64,000 bases of DNA, from the NCBI RefSeq assembly GCF_014897315.1, contig NZ_JABUYL010000008.1:62001-126000 (forward strand), read 5' to 3'. This stretch comes from Proteus sp. FME41. GTDB taxonomy: Bacteria > Pseudomonadota > Gammaproteobacteria > Enterobacterales > Enterobacteriaceae. Under the pieces are notes generated by a model that saw nothing but the letters and a program-made list of their open reading frames with translations, searched no databases and was not told where the DNA came from. Position 1 is the stretch's first letter, and the number at the start of each line of letters is the position of its first letter. The translations under genes and the position numbers were made by a program. Shown here in pieces: positions 21,155-30,027 of this stretch.

Positions 21155-21394
21155 ATGTCTGACGAAGATTTTTCCCCTGAAAAAATATCTTTAAATACGT
21201 TTCAACAGTCTCCTTTAACTGCACTTGAAGATAACAGCACACTCGCTGTGTGTGATGACAACAAAGCTCCGTTGTTCTATTGCCTTTCTAAAGAAGACTA
21301 TAATGCCTTAATTGAACGCGTTATGGATGCCGAACTTGCTGCGATTGTACTTGAACGTCGCCAAAACAAGTTAGATGAGCTAAATTTAGACTAA
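21155..21394 (+). CDS. Solitary StbD/RelB-type antitoxin-like protein
   Basis: A 79-residue protein resembling the StbD/YafN-type antitoxin family (Phd/YefM superfamily). The central pattern is NSTLAVCDDNKAPLFYCLSK, followed by DYNALIERVMDAELAAIVLE and RR, the typical layout of antitoxins whose N-terminal half binds DNA and C-terminal half neutralises a RelE/ParE-type toxin. The start at 21155 has a GTGGAG site 7 bases upstream; an ATG at 21119 is also in frame. No toxin gene follows, because a terminator begins 38 bases downstream and rluF faces the other way. It is therefore an orphan antitoxin or a domesticated regulator. Confidence 0.6.
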   Translation: MSDEDFSPEKISLNTFQQSPLTALEDNSTLAVCDDNKAPLFYCLSKEDYNALIERVMDAELAAIVLERRQNKLDELNLD

Positions 21395-21431
21395 GTTAAT
21401 TAATGCAATAATGATCTTAAATAGAAACCAT

Positions 21432-21463
21432 AAAAAAACACCCTTTCAGGTGTTTTTTTGTTT
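21432..21463. terminator. Bidirectional terminator between the antitoxin-like gene and rluF
   Basis: AAAAAACACC and GGTGTTTTTT flank a short CTTTCA loop. It has an A-run on one side and a T-run on the other, so it can stop both converging transcripts. Confidence 0.85.
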
Positions 21464-21486
21464 TTATCGCATTAATCAAAGGGAAA

Positions 21487-22368
21487 TTAACGTTTTTTCT
21501 TTTTGCGCCCAGGTTGTTCAAAACGCTTACGAGAATTATTTTCTGTTTCTTTAGTTTTTGTTTTAGGAATATGAATACCCAGTGCTTTTGCATGACTACT
21601 GACTTGTTTTTTAGGTTTGTTTTGCTTAGCTTTTGGTGGTGCTTCAGAGGTCGATTTTTCAATTGCGTCAAACAACGGGATAAGCTCATCATCGGTTAAA
21701 TCACGCCATTCACCAACAGGTAGCCCTGACAAGCTCACATTCATAATACGAACACGTTCTAACTTAGTCACTTCATAACCAAAATATTCACACATACGGC
21801 GAATTTGGCGGTTCAAACCTTGAACCAAGGTAATACGAAACACCATTGGTGCTTCTTTTTTCACCTTACATTTTTTGGTTTTTTGCCCCATGATAGGAAC
21901 ACCCGCCCCCATTCCCTGAATAAACTCATCTGTCATTGGTTTATTCACTGTCACGAGGTACTCTTTTTCGTGGTCATTACCAGCACGTAAGATTTTATTG
22001 ACTAAATCACCGTGATTGGTCAGAAAAATCAGCCCTTGAGAGTCTTTATCTAAACGCCCAATAGGGAAAACTCGGGTGCTGTGGTTAACATAGTCAACAA
22101 TATTATCTTTTTCGCCATCATCTGTGGTGCTCACAATCCCCACAGGCTTATTCAGTGCGATTAAAACAAGCTCTGAGTTATCCTCCGCTTCAATCAATCG
22201 ACCATTGACCTTAACTTCATCACCAGCACATACTTGGTCGCCAATACTTGCACGTTTGCCATTAATAAGGACAAGTCCTTGCTCGATATAACGGTCGGCT
22301 TCACGACGTGAGCAGATCCCGCTTTCACTGATATATTTATTAAGACGAGTAGATAAATTGGTGTCCAT
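21487..22368 (-). CDS. rluF: 23S rRNA pseudouridine synthase RluF
   Basis: A 293-residue RsuA-family enzyme (E. coli 290) that makes pseudouridine at U2604 of 23S rRNA. RluF also modifies tRNA-Tyr position 35 in E. coli. An S4-like domain at the N-terminus ([20 protein letters not shown]) is followed by the catalytic domain with [18 protein letters not shown], where the Asp is the nucleophile, and [18 protein letters not shown]. The C-terminus is a basic tail ending GRKKKKR. A frame extension reaches into the ERIC repeat upstream, but the ATG at 22368 has a GGAGGG site and fits homologues. Confidence 0.96.
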   Translation of the reverse strand: MDTNLSTRLNKYISESGICSRREADRYIEQGLVLINGKRASIGDQVCAGDEVKVNGRLIEAEDNSELVLIALNKPVGIVSTTDDGEKDNIVDYVNHSTRVFPIGRLDKDSQGLIFLTNHGDLVNKILRAGNDHEKEYLVTVNKPMTDEFIQGMGAGVPIMGQKTKKCKVKKEAPMVFRITLVQGLNRQIRRMCEYFGYEVTKLERVRIMNVSLSGLPVGEWRDLTDDELIPLFDAIEKSTSEAPPKAKQNKPKKQVSSHAKALGIHIPKTKTKETENNSRKRFEQPGRKKKKR

Positions 22369-22433
22369 GCTTCCCTCCGTAAATTGCGAAATATACATCA
22401 ATTGGATAGCGATAGAAACACTATAAGATGGCA

Positions 22434-22558
22434 TTACTCGTCATACTTCAAATTGCTACGTTATTGGCTTCGCTCACTCACACTAGTTACAGACTTTTGT
22501 ATGCTCCTAGCGATTCATTGACTTCTCACCTAGCTGCATTTTGAAATAGTTAGAGTAT
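22434..22558 (-). repeat. ERIC-family intergenic repeat, copy A
   Basis: A 125-base element between fabY and rluF. Read on the minus strand it starts ATACTCTAACTATTTC and ends TTTGAAGTATGACGAGTA. The ends are an imperfect inverted repeat, and the core contains AGGAGCATACA and GTGAGTGAGCGA, close to the ERIC core (AGGAGCTTACAT, GGTGAGCG). It has the standard ERIC length and sits in an intergenic space. It lies in the 5' UTR or promoter region of rluF. Confidence 0.75.
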
Positions 22559-22644
22559 TGATTGATTATCCCGACACGTTAACGTAAAAAAAGAACAAGA
22601 ACGTCTACAAAACAAATAAAACTCAATCAATTAACTTCAATCAT
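22559..22644. other. Short AT-rich spacer downstream of fabY
   Basis: No clear terminator hairpin is visible here. It contains AT-rich sequence and A-runs only. Confidence 0.4.
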
Positions 22645-23559
22645 CTAACATTGTTTGTTTTGTGAAGGTAGAACAATATAAGTGCCACTAAAAACAGCAC
22701 CAACTCCTTCATCACCACAAATATCAACATCTAATTTAATACGCGCTTTGCTACCCTTCGCCAATCGTCCTAAATCACCGCTTAAATTTTCCATATCAGC
22801 AATTGCCGCGGGACGCCCTGATACAGGCTTTCGATAACGAATATGAGCATCCACCAGCACAATATCACCTTGTAACTTATGCTCTTGCATTAATAACCAA
22901 ATCAATCCCCAGCCAGTTAAAGTGGCAAGTGAAAATTGGCTACCTGCAAAAATAGTGTGATGAGGATTTTGATTTCCCGCTTCAGGAATAGTGGTATAAA
23001 AACGCGTTCCCGTATATTGGGTAATGCGTAATCCCATTTTTTCACTTAACGGAATATGTTGATGCCATTGATTTTGTAATTCAGCACACCAATCTGGTCG
23101 ATGAAGAATGTCATCTAATGACTCAATACTTTTTTTCATAAAGTAGTGCTTAATGGGTGTTGTTTGTGGGCCTGTTACTAATCCACAATTTTCATAACCC
23201 AGTGTCTCAAAAAAGTTAACTGACTCTTCTCTTGCACTACACACTATTCGCTTTATCCCTTCTTGGCGAGCAAGCGACTCTAGCGCCATCGCAACGAGTG
23301 TTCCTAAACCTTTGCCTTGTGCGTCAGTCCGCACTGCCATAAAGCGAATAGCACCTTCATTATCAGCATTTATATATAAACGCCCAATCGCGACAGGTTG
23401 TCCATTTTCATCAACAACCATTTGATGATGAGCAAGAGTGTCATAACCGTCTTTTTCAGAGCCTTCAGGTTGATGTAAGGGTTTACGAAGCATTTCCCAG
23501 CGAAAAGCATAATAAGCATTAAATTCCGCCTCTGTTTTTGGGGTCCGTAAATGGTACAT
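22645..23559 (-). CDS. fabY: FabY/YiiD, GNAT acetyltransferase fused to thioesterase-like domain
   Basis: A 304-residue two-domain protein. The N-terminal half is a GNAT fold with the acetyl-CoA loop [18 protein letters not shown]. The C-terminal half is a thioesterase/hotdog-like domain with [20 protein letters not shown]. It matches E. coli YiiD (FabY), an alternative acetyl-ACP synthase that supports fatty-acid initiation when FabH is missing, though the E. coli protein is somewhat longer at both ends. It is 36 bases downstream of dtd on the same strand, as in E. coli. A GAGGAG ribosome site precedes the ATG. Confidence 0.88.
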   Translation of the reverse strand: MYHLRTPKTEAEFNAYYAFRWEMLRKPLHQPEGSEKDGYDTLAHHQMVVDENGQPVAIGRLYINADNEGAIRFMAVRTDAQGKGLGTLVAMALESLARQEGIKRIVCSAREESVNFFETLGYENCGLVTGPQTTPIKHYFMKKSIESLDDILHRPDWCAELQNQWHQHIPLSEKMGLRITQYTGTRFYTTIPEAGNQNPHHTIFAGSQFSLATLTGWGLIWLLMQEHKLQGDIVLVDAHIRYRKPVSGRPAAIADMENLSGDLGRLAKGSKARIKLDVDICGDEGVGAVFSGTYIVLPSQNKQC

Positions 23560-23595
23560 ATCTGAGCTCCTCTTAACATCACTGCGAATGTAACG

Positions 23596-24033
23596 TTACA
23601 CCTGCAACCAGAATGTGACAGGCCCGTCATTGGTTAGTGTGATTTGCATATCAGCAGCAAATTGGCCAGTTTGTGTTTCTAAGCCTTGTTGCTGACATTG
23701 TTCAATAAAGTAGTGATAAAGGGTTTTCGCTAACTCTGGGGGAGCACCATTAGAAAATCCAGGGCGCATGCCTTTTTGTGTTTCAGCCGCAAGCGTAAAT
23801 TGAGATACGACTAATAAACTGCCACCTGCCTGCTGCACATTCAGATTCATTTTGTCGTTTTCATCACTGAATATCCGATAACCACAGACTTTCTCACACA
23901 GTCTTTTGGCTTTCTGTTCGTTGTCGTCTTTCTCTACGCCTAATAAAACTAATAATCCTTGATTAATAGCACCGACTGTTTCACCCGCAATATCCACTCT
24001 TGCCTGTGTCACTCGTTGAATTAATGCAATCAT
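23596..24033 (-). CDS. dtd: D-aminoacyl-tRNA deacylase (DTD)
   Basis: A 145-residue cytosolic proofreading enzyme (E. coli 145) that hydrolyses D-aminoacyl-tRNAs and also Gly-tRNA(Ala) mischarging. The signature SQFTLAA lies near residue 78, and the C-terminal cross-subunit GPVTFWLQV ends the protein; both line the active site of the dimer. The start at 24033 has an ACGGAGAGAG site and fits the family; a TTG-type extension is rejected. It lies between yihX and fabY in a three-gene minus-strand unit. Confidence 0.97.
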   Translation of the reverse strand: MIALIQRVTQARVDIAGETVGAINQGLLVLLGVEKDDNEQKAKRLCEKVCGYRIFSDENDKMNLNVQQAGGSLLVVSQFTLAAETQKGMRPGFSNGAPPELAKTLYHYFIEQCQQQGLETQTGQFAADMQITLTNDGPVTFWLQV

Positions 24034-24100
24034 ACTCTCTCCGTAATAAACCAATAAAAAAGGATAACAAATTCAATCTATTGTTATCCTTACGATAGCA

Positions 24101-24718
24101 TTATTCTTCTACTGGGAGAGTAAAATCGTAATCTTTGAAATAATTAATAATCGTATTTTTATCAATGACATGAACGCCTTTCATACCCACGGCTATCGCG
24201 GCATCAACATTGGTTTTAATATCATCAAAGAAAACTGCATCTTGCGCTTCAATATCTTCAGACTGTAAGACATATTTATAAATTTCAGGGTCAGGTTTTC
24301 TCATCCCGATATCTTGAGAAAGGTAGAGGAAATCTGCAGAGGCTGCAATTTCAGGATAGTGCTCAGGCCAGTAATCTTGATGTAAACGATTAGTGTTAGA
24401 TAATACGACAACCCGATGTCCTTGCTCTCTTAGCTTATTCATTATATCAATGACTTCAGGGCGTAATGCGACGAAAATAGCTTGCCATCCTTCCGCAAAC
24501 TGTTCAAAGCTTAAATTCATTTCTAATTCTGAACTAATTGCTTCTGCAAATTCGATGTCTGTAATATTGCCGCGTTCGTGTAATTTAAAGATTTCTCCTG
24601 TGGTGAAGTTTTTTTCTATGTTCGCCAATGGAACACCACTGAGTTTACTCCATACTGCGAATACCCGGTTAAAATCGATATCAATAATCACATTACCCAT
24701 ATCAAAGATATAAAGCAT
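24101..24718 (-). CDS. yihX: YihX, HAD-family sugar-phosphate phosphatase
   Basis: A 205-residue HAD hydrolase matching E. coli YihX, which dephosphorylates alpha-D-glucose 1-phosphate. Motif I is FDMGNVIIDID at residues 4-14, motif II LSNTNRLH and motif IV FFDDIKTNVDAA. The start is ATG 24718 with a GGAGAGGA ribosome site, not the longer frame to 24745. It heads the yihX-dtd-fabY unit; E. coli has yihY between yihX and dtd, which is missing here. Confidence 0.93.
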   Translation of the reverse strand: MLYIFDMGNVIIDIDFNRVFAVWSKLSGVPLANIEKNFTTGEIFKLHERGNITDIEFAEAISSELEMNLSFEQFAEGWQAIFVALRPEVIDIMNKLREQGHRVVVLSNTNRLHQDYWPEHYPEIAASADFLYLSQDIGMRKPDPEIYKYVLQSEDIEAQDAVFFDDIKTNVDAAIAVGMKGVHVIDKNTIINYFKDYDFTLPVEE

Positions 24719-24787
24719 AAATCCTCTCCATAATAGAAAACTCATTTTACTTTAATCATAAATCGCTTTACTGAACAGGCTTAAACG

Positions 24788-24946
24788 CTAAAAAAGTACA
24801 ATAATCACACTTAATTTTTTTGTAAAACATAAAACCAGAATAGGGAGAGACGAAAAATGAGACAAAAGGAGTTTAACTTTTACGATGTGGTTCACTGAAA
24901 AACAGGGTTTACGGAGCATCCGACAAAGATAAAAAGAGAGGAAGGG
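24788..24946. other. Spacer between yihX promoter side and bipA terminator
   Basis: AT-rich intergenic sequence holding the yihX upstream region (minus strand). A long minus-strand frame here overlaps the ERIC repeat and looks fortuitous. No promoter stands out strongly. Confidence 0.4.
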
Positions 24947-24985
24947 AGAGAAAAACTTATGCGGTGGCAAATACTCCACCGCATT
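24947..24985 (-). terminator. Possible terminator of the bipA transcript
   Basis: A perfect 9-bp stem (ATGCGGTGG at 24959-24967 with CCACCGCAT at 24976-24984). On the minus strand it is followed by AGTTTTTCTC. It lies beyond the ERIC element, so bipA mRNA may carry that element in its 3' UTR. Confidence 0.6.
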
Positions 24986-25009
24986 CGTCTTATGGTACCT
25001 ATAGTACCT

Positions 25010-25134
25010 ATACTCTAAATAATTTGAGTTACAGATAGGCGACAAGTGAAGATAGACGGGGAACATAGATAAGCTATGTAACTCAACTAACTGAGCGTAG
25101 TCAACACCCCTGTAACTTGAAGTATGACGAGTAT
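25010..25134 (+). repeat. ERIC-family intergenic repeat, copy B
   Basis: A 125-base element with imperfect terminal inverted repeats: ATACTCTAAATAATTTGAGT at the left end and the complementary-type TGTAACTTGAAGTATGACGA with GTAT at the right. The core has a palindromic ACATAGATAAGCTATGT stretch, the centre of ERIC-type elements, and ACTGAGCGTAG. It is the same length as copy A, in the opposite orientation, and more diverged in the core. Confidence 0.75.
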
Positions 25135-25146
25135 AAACTCAGGGCG

Positions 25147-25166
25147 CTAACGCGCCCTAAGAATTA
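25147..25166 (-). terminator. Weak hairpin immediately after bipA
   Basis: A 7-bp stem (AGGGCGC with GCGCCCT, TAAC loop) follows bipA closely. On the minus strand it is followed by GAGTTTATAC, so it lacks a proper U-tract. It may pause or stabilise the 3' end rather than terminate. Confidence 0.45.
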
Positions 25167-25184
25167 TGTTATCAGAATAACGAA

Positions 25185-27002
25185 TTAGTCTTTGCTACGG
25201 TAAGCGCGACGACGATCATTTTCTGACAGATAACGTTTACGCAGACGAATAGACTGCGGAGTCACTTCAACTAACTCATCGTCATCAATGAATTCTAATG
25301 CTTGTTCTAATGATTGTTTCAGGTGTGGCGTCAGCGTTGTCGCTTCATCCGTACCAGAAGCACGCATGTTAGTCAGCTTTTTACCTGTTAAGCAGTTTAC
25401 TGTTAAGTCATTAGAGCGAGTATGAATACCAATCACTTGGCCTTCATAAACTTCAGCACCATGAGTCACAAATAATTTGCCACGTTCTTGCAAGCTATAC
25501 AGCGCGTAAGCAACAGCTTTACCTTGACCATTAGAGATCATAACACCGTTATTACGACGACCAATTTCACCTGGGCGCACATCATCATAATGACTGAATG
25601 TTGCATACAGTAAACCTGTACCTGATGTCATTGTCATAAACTCAGTACGGAAACCAATCAGACCACGGCTAGGGATATTGTAGTCTAAACGTACACGTCC
25701 TTTACCATCTGGTTGCATATCACGCATTTCACCTTTACGTTCACCCATCGCTTGCATCACATCACCTTGGTGCTGTTCTTCAATGTCGATAGTAACTTGT
25801 TCGAAAGGTTCTTGTTTACGACCATCAATTTCACGGAAGATAACTTTAGGACGAGATACTCCTAATTCGTAACCTTCACGACGCATATTTTCAATCAGAA
25901 CAGATAAGTGAAGCTCACCACGACCTGATACACGGAATGCATCTGGATCTTCAGTTTCTTCTACGCGCAATGCGACGTTATGGACTAGCTCTTTCTTCAG
26001 ACGATCTAAAATCTGACGAGAAGTCACAAATTTACCTTCACGACCACAGAACGGTGAAGTATTAACACAGAAATACATGCTAACTGTAGGTTCATCAACG
26101 GCTAATGCTGGCAGTGCTTCAACCGCACCAACTTCACAAATCGTATCAGAGATATTCAGTTCACCTAAACCCGTAATTGCGATGATGTCGCCAGCTTCAG
26201 CAACGTCAACTTCAATACGGTCTAACCCAAGGTGACCTAATACTTTACCTAGTTTACCGTTACGAGTATTACCTTCACTATCAATGACGGTGACTTGCTG
26301 GTTAGGTTTAACCTTACCACGCTTGATACGACCGATACCGATAACACCCATGTAGTTGTTGTAGTCCAACTGCGAAATTTGCATCTGGAATGTACCATCC
26401 AGATCAACTTTCGGTGGCTCTACATATTTGACAATAGCTTCATATAACGGAGTCATATCGTCAGCCATGTCATTGTAATCTGTTCCCGCAATACCGTTTA
26501 ATGCAGATGCATAGATAATTGGGAAATCAAGTTGTTCATCCGTTGCGCCAAGGTTAACGAACAGGTCAAAAACCTGATCCACAACCCAATCAGGACGAGC
26601 GCCTGGGCGGTCAACTTTATTGATAACAACGATAGGTTTTAAGTTGTTAGCAAACGCTTTTTGTGTCACAAAACGAGTTTGTGGCATTGGGCCATCCATC
26701 GCGTCAACCAGCAATAGAACGCTGTCTACCATAGACATAACGCGTTCTACCTCACCACCGAAGTCGGCGTGTCCTGGGGTATCTACGATATTGATACGAT
26801 AGTCATTCCATTTAATCGCTGTATTTTTCGCAAGAATAGTAATTCCGCGCTCTCTTTCGAGATCATTTGAATCCATCACGCGCTCAGCAACGGTTTCACG
26901 TTCACCGAACGTACCAGATTGCTGTAGTAATTTATCGACGATAGTTGTTTTACCATGGTCAACGTGGGCGATGATGGCGATATTACGCAAGTTTTCGATC
27001 AC
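25185..27002 (-). CDS. bipA: Ribosome-associated GTPase BipA/TypA
   Basis: A 605-residue translational GTPase (E. coli 607) acting in ribosome assembly and stress or cold growth. G1 is HVDHGKTT, G3 [10 protein letters not shown] and G4 NKVDRPGA, followed by EF-G-like domains III and V and the BipA-specific C-terminal domain. I place the start at the GTG at 27002, giving [11 protein letters not shown] as in homologues. TGAGG lies 10 bases upstream. An ATG at 27020 (MPEANF) and the longer frame are alternatives. Divergent from glnA. Confidence 0.95.
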   Translation of the reverse strand: MIENLRNIAIIAHVDHGKTTIVDKLLQQSGTFGERETVAERVMDSNDLERERGITILAKNTAIKWNDYRINIVDTPGHADFGGEVERVMSMVDSVLLLVDAMDGPMPQTRFVTQKAFANNLKPIVVINKVDRPGARPDWVVDQVFDLFVNLGATDEQLDFPIIYASALNGIAGTDYNDMADDMTPLYEAIVKYVEPPKVDLDGTFQMQISQLDYNNYMGVIGIGRIKRGKVKPNQQVTVIDSEGNTRNGKLGKVLGHLGLDRIEVDVAEAGDIIAITGLGELNISDTICEVGAVEALPALAVDEPTVSMYFCVNTSPFCGREGKFVTSRQILDRLKKELVHNVALRVEETEDPDAFRVSGRGELHLSVLIENMRREGYELGVSRPKVIFREIDGRKQEPFEQVTIDIEEQHQGDVMQAMGERKGEMRDMQPDGKGRVRLDYNIPSRGLIGFRTEFMTMTSGTGLLYATFSHYDDVRPGEIGRRNNGVMISNGQGKAVAYALYSLQERGKLFVTHGAEVYEGQVIGIHTRSNDLTVNCLTGKKLTNMRASGTDEATTLTPHLKQSLEQALEFIDDDELVEVTPQSIRLRKRYLSENDRRRAYRSKD

Positions 27003-27156
27003 AAAATTTGCCTCAGGCATTGTAGAAATAAGCGCAGTATTGTACACGCTTTAGACGAGAGACTAAACAAGATCACAATAATGATTGCTTAACAATATGC
27101 AATTAATTGAATTGTGATCCTTTTCACGCCTCAGAATTTAGTAGCATCCGTTCGAT

Positions 27157-27173
27157 TGCACCAAAATAGTGCA
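27157..27173 (+). promoter_or_regulatory. NtrC-binding site 1 (glnA enhancer)
   Basis: TGCACCAAAATAGTGCA matches the NtrC palindrome TGCACYNNNNNRGTGCA. Its centre is about 141 bases upstream of the predicted glnAp2 start, the same spacing as site 1 in E. coli. Confidence 0.9.
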
Positions 27174-27190
27174 ACTAATCAGGCTTAATT

Positions 27191-27207
27191 TGCACCAGTT
27201 TTGTGCA
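27191..27207 (+). promoter_or_regulatory. NtrC-binding site 2 (glnA enhancer)
   Basis: TGCACCAGTTTTGTGCA, a second NtrC palindrome. Its centre is 34 bases downstream of site 1 and about 107 upstream of the predicted start, as in E. coli. The pair allows co-operative binding of phosphorylated NtrC. Confidence 0.9.
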
Positions 27208-27280
27208 ATAATTAAAAAATCACAGGAGATATTCTACACTAAACTTCATCAATACAGTATATATCCCTTTTTAGATAAGT

Positions 27281-27295
27281 TGGCATGCTTTTCGC
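27281..27295 (+). promoter_or_regulatory. Sigma-54 promoter glnAp2
   Basis: TGGCATGCTTTTCGCA fits the -24/-12 sigma-54 consensus (TGGCAC-N5-TTGCA) with the GG and GC correctly spaced. The start would be near 27306, about 75 bases before the glnA ATG. Confidence 0.85.
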
Positions 27296-27379
27296 AATAG
27301 AATTTAGGTGAGCAAAAAATTCACCGAAAAATGTGTAAGGCCACTGCACTCAATAAAACCATTCGCCAGGAGAGTCCCT

Positions 27380-28789
27380 ATGTCCCTTGAACATGTATTA
27401 TCCATGATTGAAGAACATAAAGTTAGATATATTGACTTACGTTTCACTGATACCCGCGGTAAAGAACAACATCTTACTATTCCCGCTCATCAGGTTAACG
27501 ATGATTTCTTTGAAGAAGGAAAAATGTTCGATGGTTCTTCTATTGGCGGCTGGAAAGGCATTAATGAATCAGACATGGTACTGATGCCTGATGCAACAAC
27601 CGCAATGCTTGACCCTTTTTTCCAAGATCCTACACTGATTATTCGTTGTGATGTTTTAGAACCAGGCACAATGCAAGGTTACGATCGCGACCCTCGCTCT
27701 ATCTCAAAACGTGCTGAAGATTATTTAAAATCAAGCGGCATCGCAGATACCGTATTATTCGGACCAGAGCCAGAATTCTTCCTGTTTGATGATATTCGTT
27801 TTAAAAATGATATCTCAGGTGCCTCCTACGCAATCAATGATATTGAAGCCGCATGGAACACAAATACTCAATATGAAGAGGGCAATAAAGGCCACCGTCC
27901 TATGGTTAAAGGCGGTTACTTCCCACTGCCACCTGTCGATTCATCACAAGATATTCGTTCTACTATGTGTAACATCATGGAAGAATTGGGCTTAGTGGTT
28001 GAAGCTCATCACCATGAAGTGGCGACGGCAGGTCAAAATGAAATAGCCACTCGCTTTAATACCATGACCAAAAAAGCAGATGAAACCCAAGTTTATAAAT
28101 ACGTGGTACAAAACGTGGCTCACGTATTTGGTAAAACAGCGACCTTTATGCCAAAACCATTAGTTGGCGATAACGGTTCAGGTATGCACTGCCATATGTC
28201 ACTGTCTAAAAACGGTGTAAACCTGTTTGCAGGTGACAAATACGGTGGACTCTCTGAAATGGCACTGTATTACATTGGCGGTATTATCAAACATGCTCGT
28301 GCTTTAAATGCGTTTACTAACCCAACCACTAACTCCTACAAACGTTTAGTTCCGGGTTTTGAAGCGCCTGTTATGCTCGCTTACTCTGCACGTAACCGTT
28401 CGGCGTCAATTCGTATTCCTGTCGTGGCTAGCATGAAAGCACGCCGTATCGAAGTGCGTTTCCCTGATCCTTTAGCAAACCCTTATCTTGCGTTTTCCGC
28501 TCAATTGATGGCAGGTCTTGATGGCATTATCAATAAAATTCACCCTGGTGATGCTATGGATAAAAACCTGTATGACTTACCACCAGAAGAAGCAAAAGAA
28601 ATTCCAACTGTCGCAGGTTCATTAGAAGAAGCATTAAATGCATTAAATGCAGATCGTGAATTCTTAACCCGCGGTGGTGTATTTACTGATGATGCTATCG
28701 ATGCTTATTTAGAATTATTACGTGCTGACGTTCAACGTGTACGTATGGCTCCGCATCCTCTTGAATTTGAAATGTATTACAGCGCTTAA
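27380..28789 (+). CDS. glnA: Glutamine synthetase, type I
   Basis: A 469-residue enzyme, the same length as E. coli GlnA, that assembles as a dodecamer and makes glutamine from glutamate, ammonia and ATP. Visible features include [13 protein letters not shown], the metal and substrate segments [11 protein letters not shown] and [22 protein letters not shown], and the adenylylation tyrosine in [14 protein letters not shown], so GlnE control is retained. The ATG at 27380 is preceded by AGGAGAG; the frame upstream is leader. The first gene of glnALG, driven by NtrC and sigma-54. Confidence 0.98.
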   Translation: MSLEHVLSMIEEHKVRYIDLRFTDTRGKEQHLTIPAHQVNDDFFEEGKMFDGSSIGGWKGINESDMVLMPDATTAMLDPFFQDPTLIIRCDVLEPGTMQGYDRDPRSISKRAEDYLKSSGIADTVLFGPEPEFFLFDDIRFKNDISGASYAINDIEAAWNTNTQYEEGNKGHRPMVKGGYFPLPPVDSSQDIRSTMCNIMEELGLVVEAHHHEVATAGQNEIATRFNTMTKKADETQVYKYVVQNVAHVFGKTATFMPKPLVGDNGSGMHCHMSLSKNGVNLFAGDKYGGLSEMALYYIGGIIKHARALNAFTNPTTNSYKRLVPGFEAPVMLAYSARNRSASIRIPVVASMKARRIEVRFPDPLANPYLAFSAQLMAGLDGIINKIHPGDAMDKNLYDLPPEEAKEIPTVAGSLEEALNALNADREFLTRGGVFTDDAIDAYLELLRADVQRVRMAPHPLEFEMYYSA

Positions 28790-28851
28790 GATTACCTTGT
28801 TTGATAAGACTTAAGCTTAGATGTACATCTTTTTTTGCCGTGAAGCTATTT

Positions 28852-28879
28852 TGCCCATCTTCGGATGGGCACTTTTCTC
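28852..28879 (+). terminator. Attenuating terminator between glnA and glnL
   Basis: TGCCCATC-TTCG-GATGGGCA forms a UUCG-capped 8-bp stem followed by CTTTTCTCC. The U-tract is short, consistent with partial termination that lets some transcription continue into glnL. Confidence 0.7.
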
Positions 28880-28939
28880 CCCTTTAAGGCGTCAGTCTAT
28901 TCACTTACGCATTGGTTCATTCATGCAATAAAGGTAAGA

Positions 28940-28956
28940 TGCACTAAAATGGTGCA
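28940..28956 (+). promoter_or_regulatory. NtrC-binding site at the glnL promoter
   Basis: TGCACTAAAATGGTGCA is a complete NtrC palindrome 15 bases before the glnL ATG. In E. coli an NtrC site overlaps glnLp and represses it, keeping NtrB/NtrC low; the same role is likely here. Confidence 0.85.
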
Positions 28957-28970
28957 ATGGGGTATTCAAT

Positions 28971-30017
28971 ATGGAAACGGCAGACTTACCTGACAACACA
29001 TTAATTTTAGACTCATTGATACACTCGGTATTAGTAATCAACAAAGAGTTTATTATTTGCTACGCAAATCATTCTGCGTTACAGGTTTTAGCACAAAGCC
29101 GTCGAAAATTGTTTGAAACACCGTTTACTGCCCTTTTCAGTTATTACTCTTTTGATGCTGATTTAATGCGTGAAACATTAGCCAGTGGACAAAGCTTTAC
29201 CGACAATGAAGTGATATTGGTTGTTAATAACCAATCACACACAATGTCGCTCAGTGCCCAACCTATTTCCGAGCAACATATTTTGCTGGAGCTGGCGCCT
29301 ATGGATAGTCAACGCCGGTTAAGCCAAGAGCAGATCCAACAAGCACAGCAGATGGCGGCGAGGGAATTGGTTCGGGGGCTGGCACATGAAATTAAAAACC
29401 CGTTAGGGGGATTACGTGGTGCTGCGCAATTGCTGGCAAAATCGTTGCCCGATCCGGCTTTAACGGAATATACACAAGTTATTATTGAACAAGCTGACCG
29501 CTTACGTGTGCTTGTTGATAGATTACTTGGCCCTCAACACCCCGGCACTAAAACACATCAGAGTATTCACCATGTTGTTGAGCGTGTCGCTCAACTTATT
29601 TCTCTCGAATGCCCTGAGAATGTCACGTTGTTGAAAGATTACGATCCGAGTTTGCCTGAGTTATCACATTACCCAGATCAAATAGAGCAAGTCCTTCTTA
29701 ACATTACCCGTAATGCCTTACAAGCGGTTGAAAAAAAAGGAGGAACTATTATTTTGCGTACCCGAACCGCGTTTCAAGTCACGCTTCATGGTGAACGTCA
29801 TCGGCTTGTTGCTCGTATTGATGTGATTGATACTGGTGATGGTATTCCTTCTCATTTACAAGATACCCTTTTTTACCCCATGGTGAGTGGTCGAGAAGGT
29901 GGAAATGGATTGGGATTATCTATTGCGCGTAATTTAGTGGATCAACACGCAGGTAAAATTGAATTTACCAGTTGGCCAGGAAACACTGAATTTTCTATTT
30001 ATTTACCAATTAAGTAG
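28971..30017 (+). CDS. glnL: Nitrogen-regulation sensor kinase NtrB (GlnL)
   Basis: A 348-residue cytosolic histidine kinase/phosphatase (E. coli 349). A PAS-like N-terminal domain is followed by the phospho-acceptor H139 in [12 protein letters not shown]. The N-box is ITRNALQAV and the catalytic G boxes are DTGDGIP and [16 protein letters not shown] (GlnB) binding switches it between kinase and phosphatase. It is 10 bases upstream of glnG, so the pair is co-translated. Confidence 0.97.
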   Translation: METADLPDNTLILDSLIHSVLVINKEFIICYANHSALQVLAQSRRKLFETPFTALFSYYSFDADLMRETLASGQSFTDNEVILVVNNQSHTMSLSAQPISEQHILLELAPMDSQRRLSQEQIQQAQQMAARELVRGLAHEIKNPLGGLRGAAQLLAKSLPDPALTEYTQVIIEQADRLRVLVDRLLGPQHPGTKTHQSIHHVVERVAQLISLECPENVTLLKDYDPSLPELSHYPDQIEQVLLNITRNALQAVEKKGGTIILRTRTAFQVTLHGERHRLVARIDVIDTGDGIPSHLQDTLFYPMVSGREGGNGLGLSIARNLVDQHAGKIEFTSWPGNTEFSIYLPIK

Positions 30018-30027
30018 GAGATAGCCA

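Noticed and set aside
24788-25066. Minus-strand 92-codon frame
   Set aside because: It overlaps the left end of the ERIC element and a likely terminator, has no ribosome site and no recognisable family.
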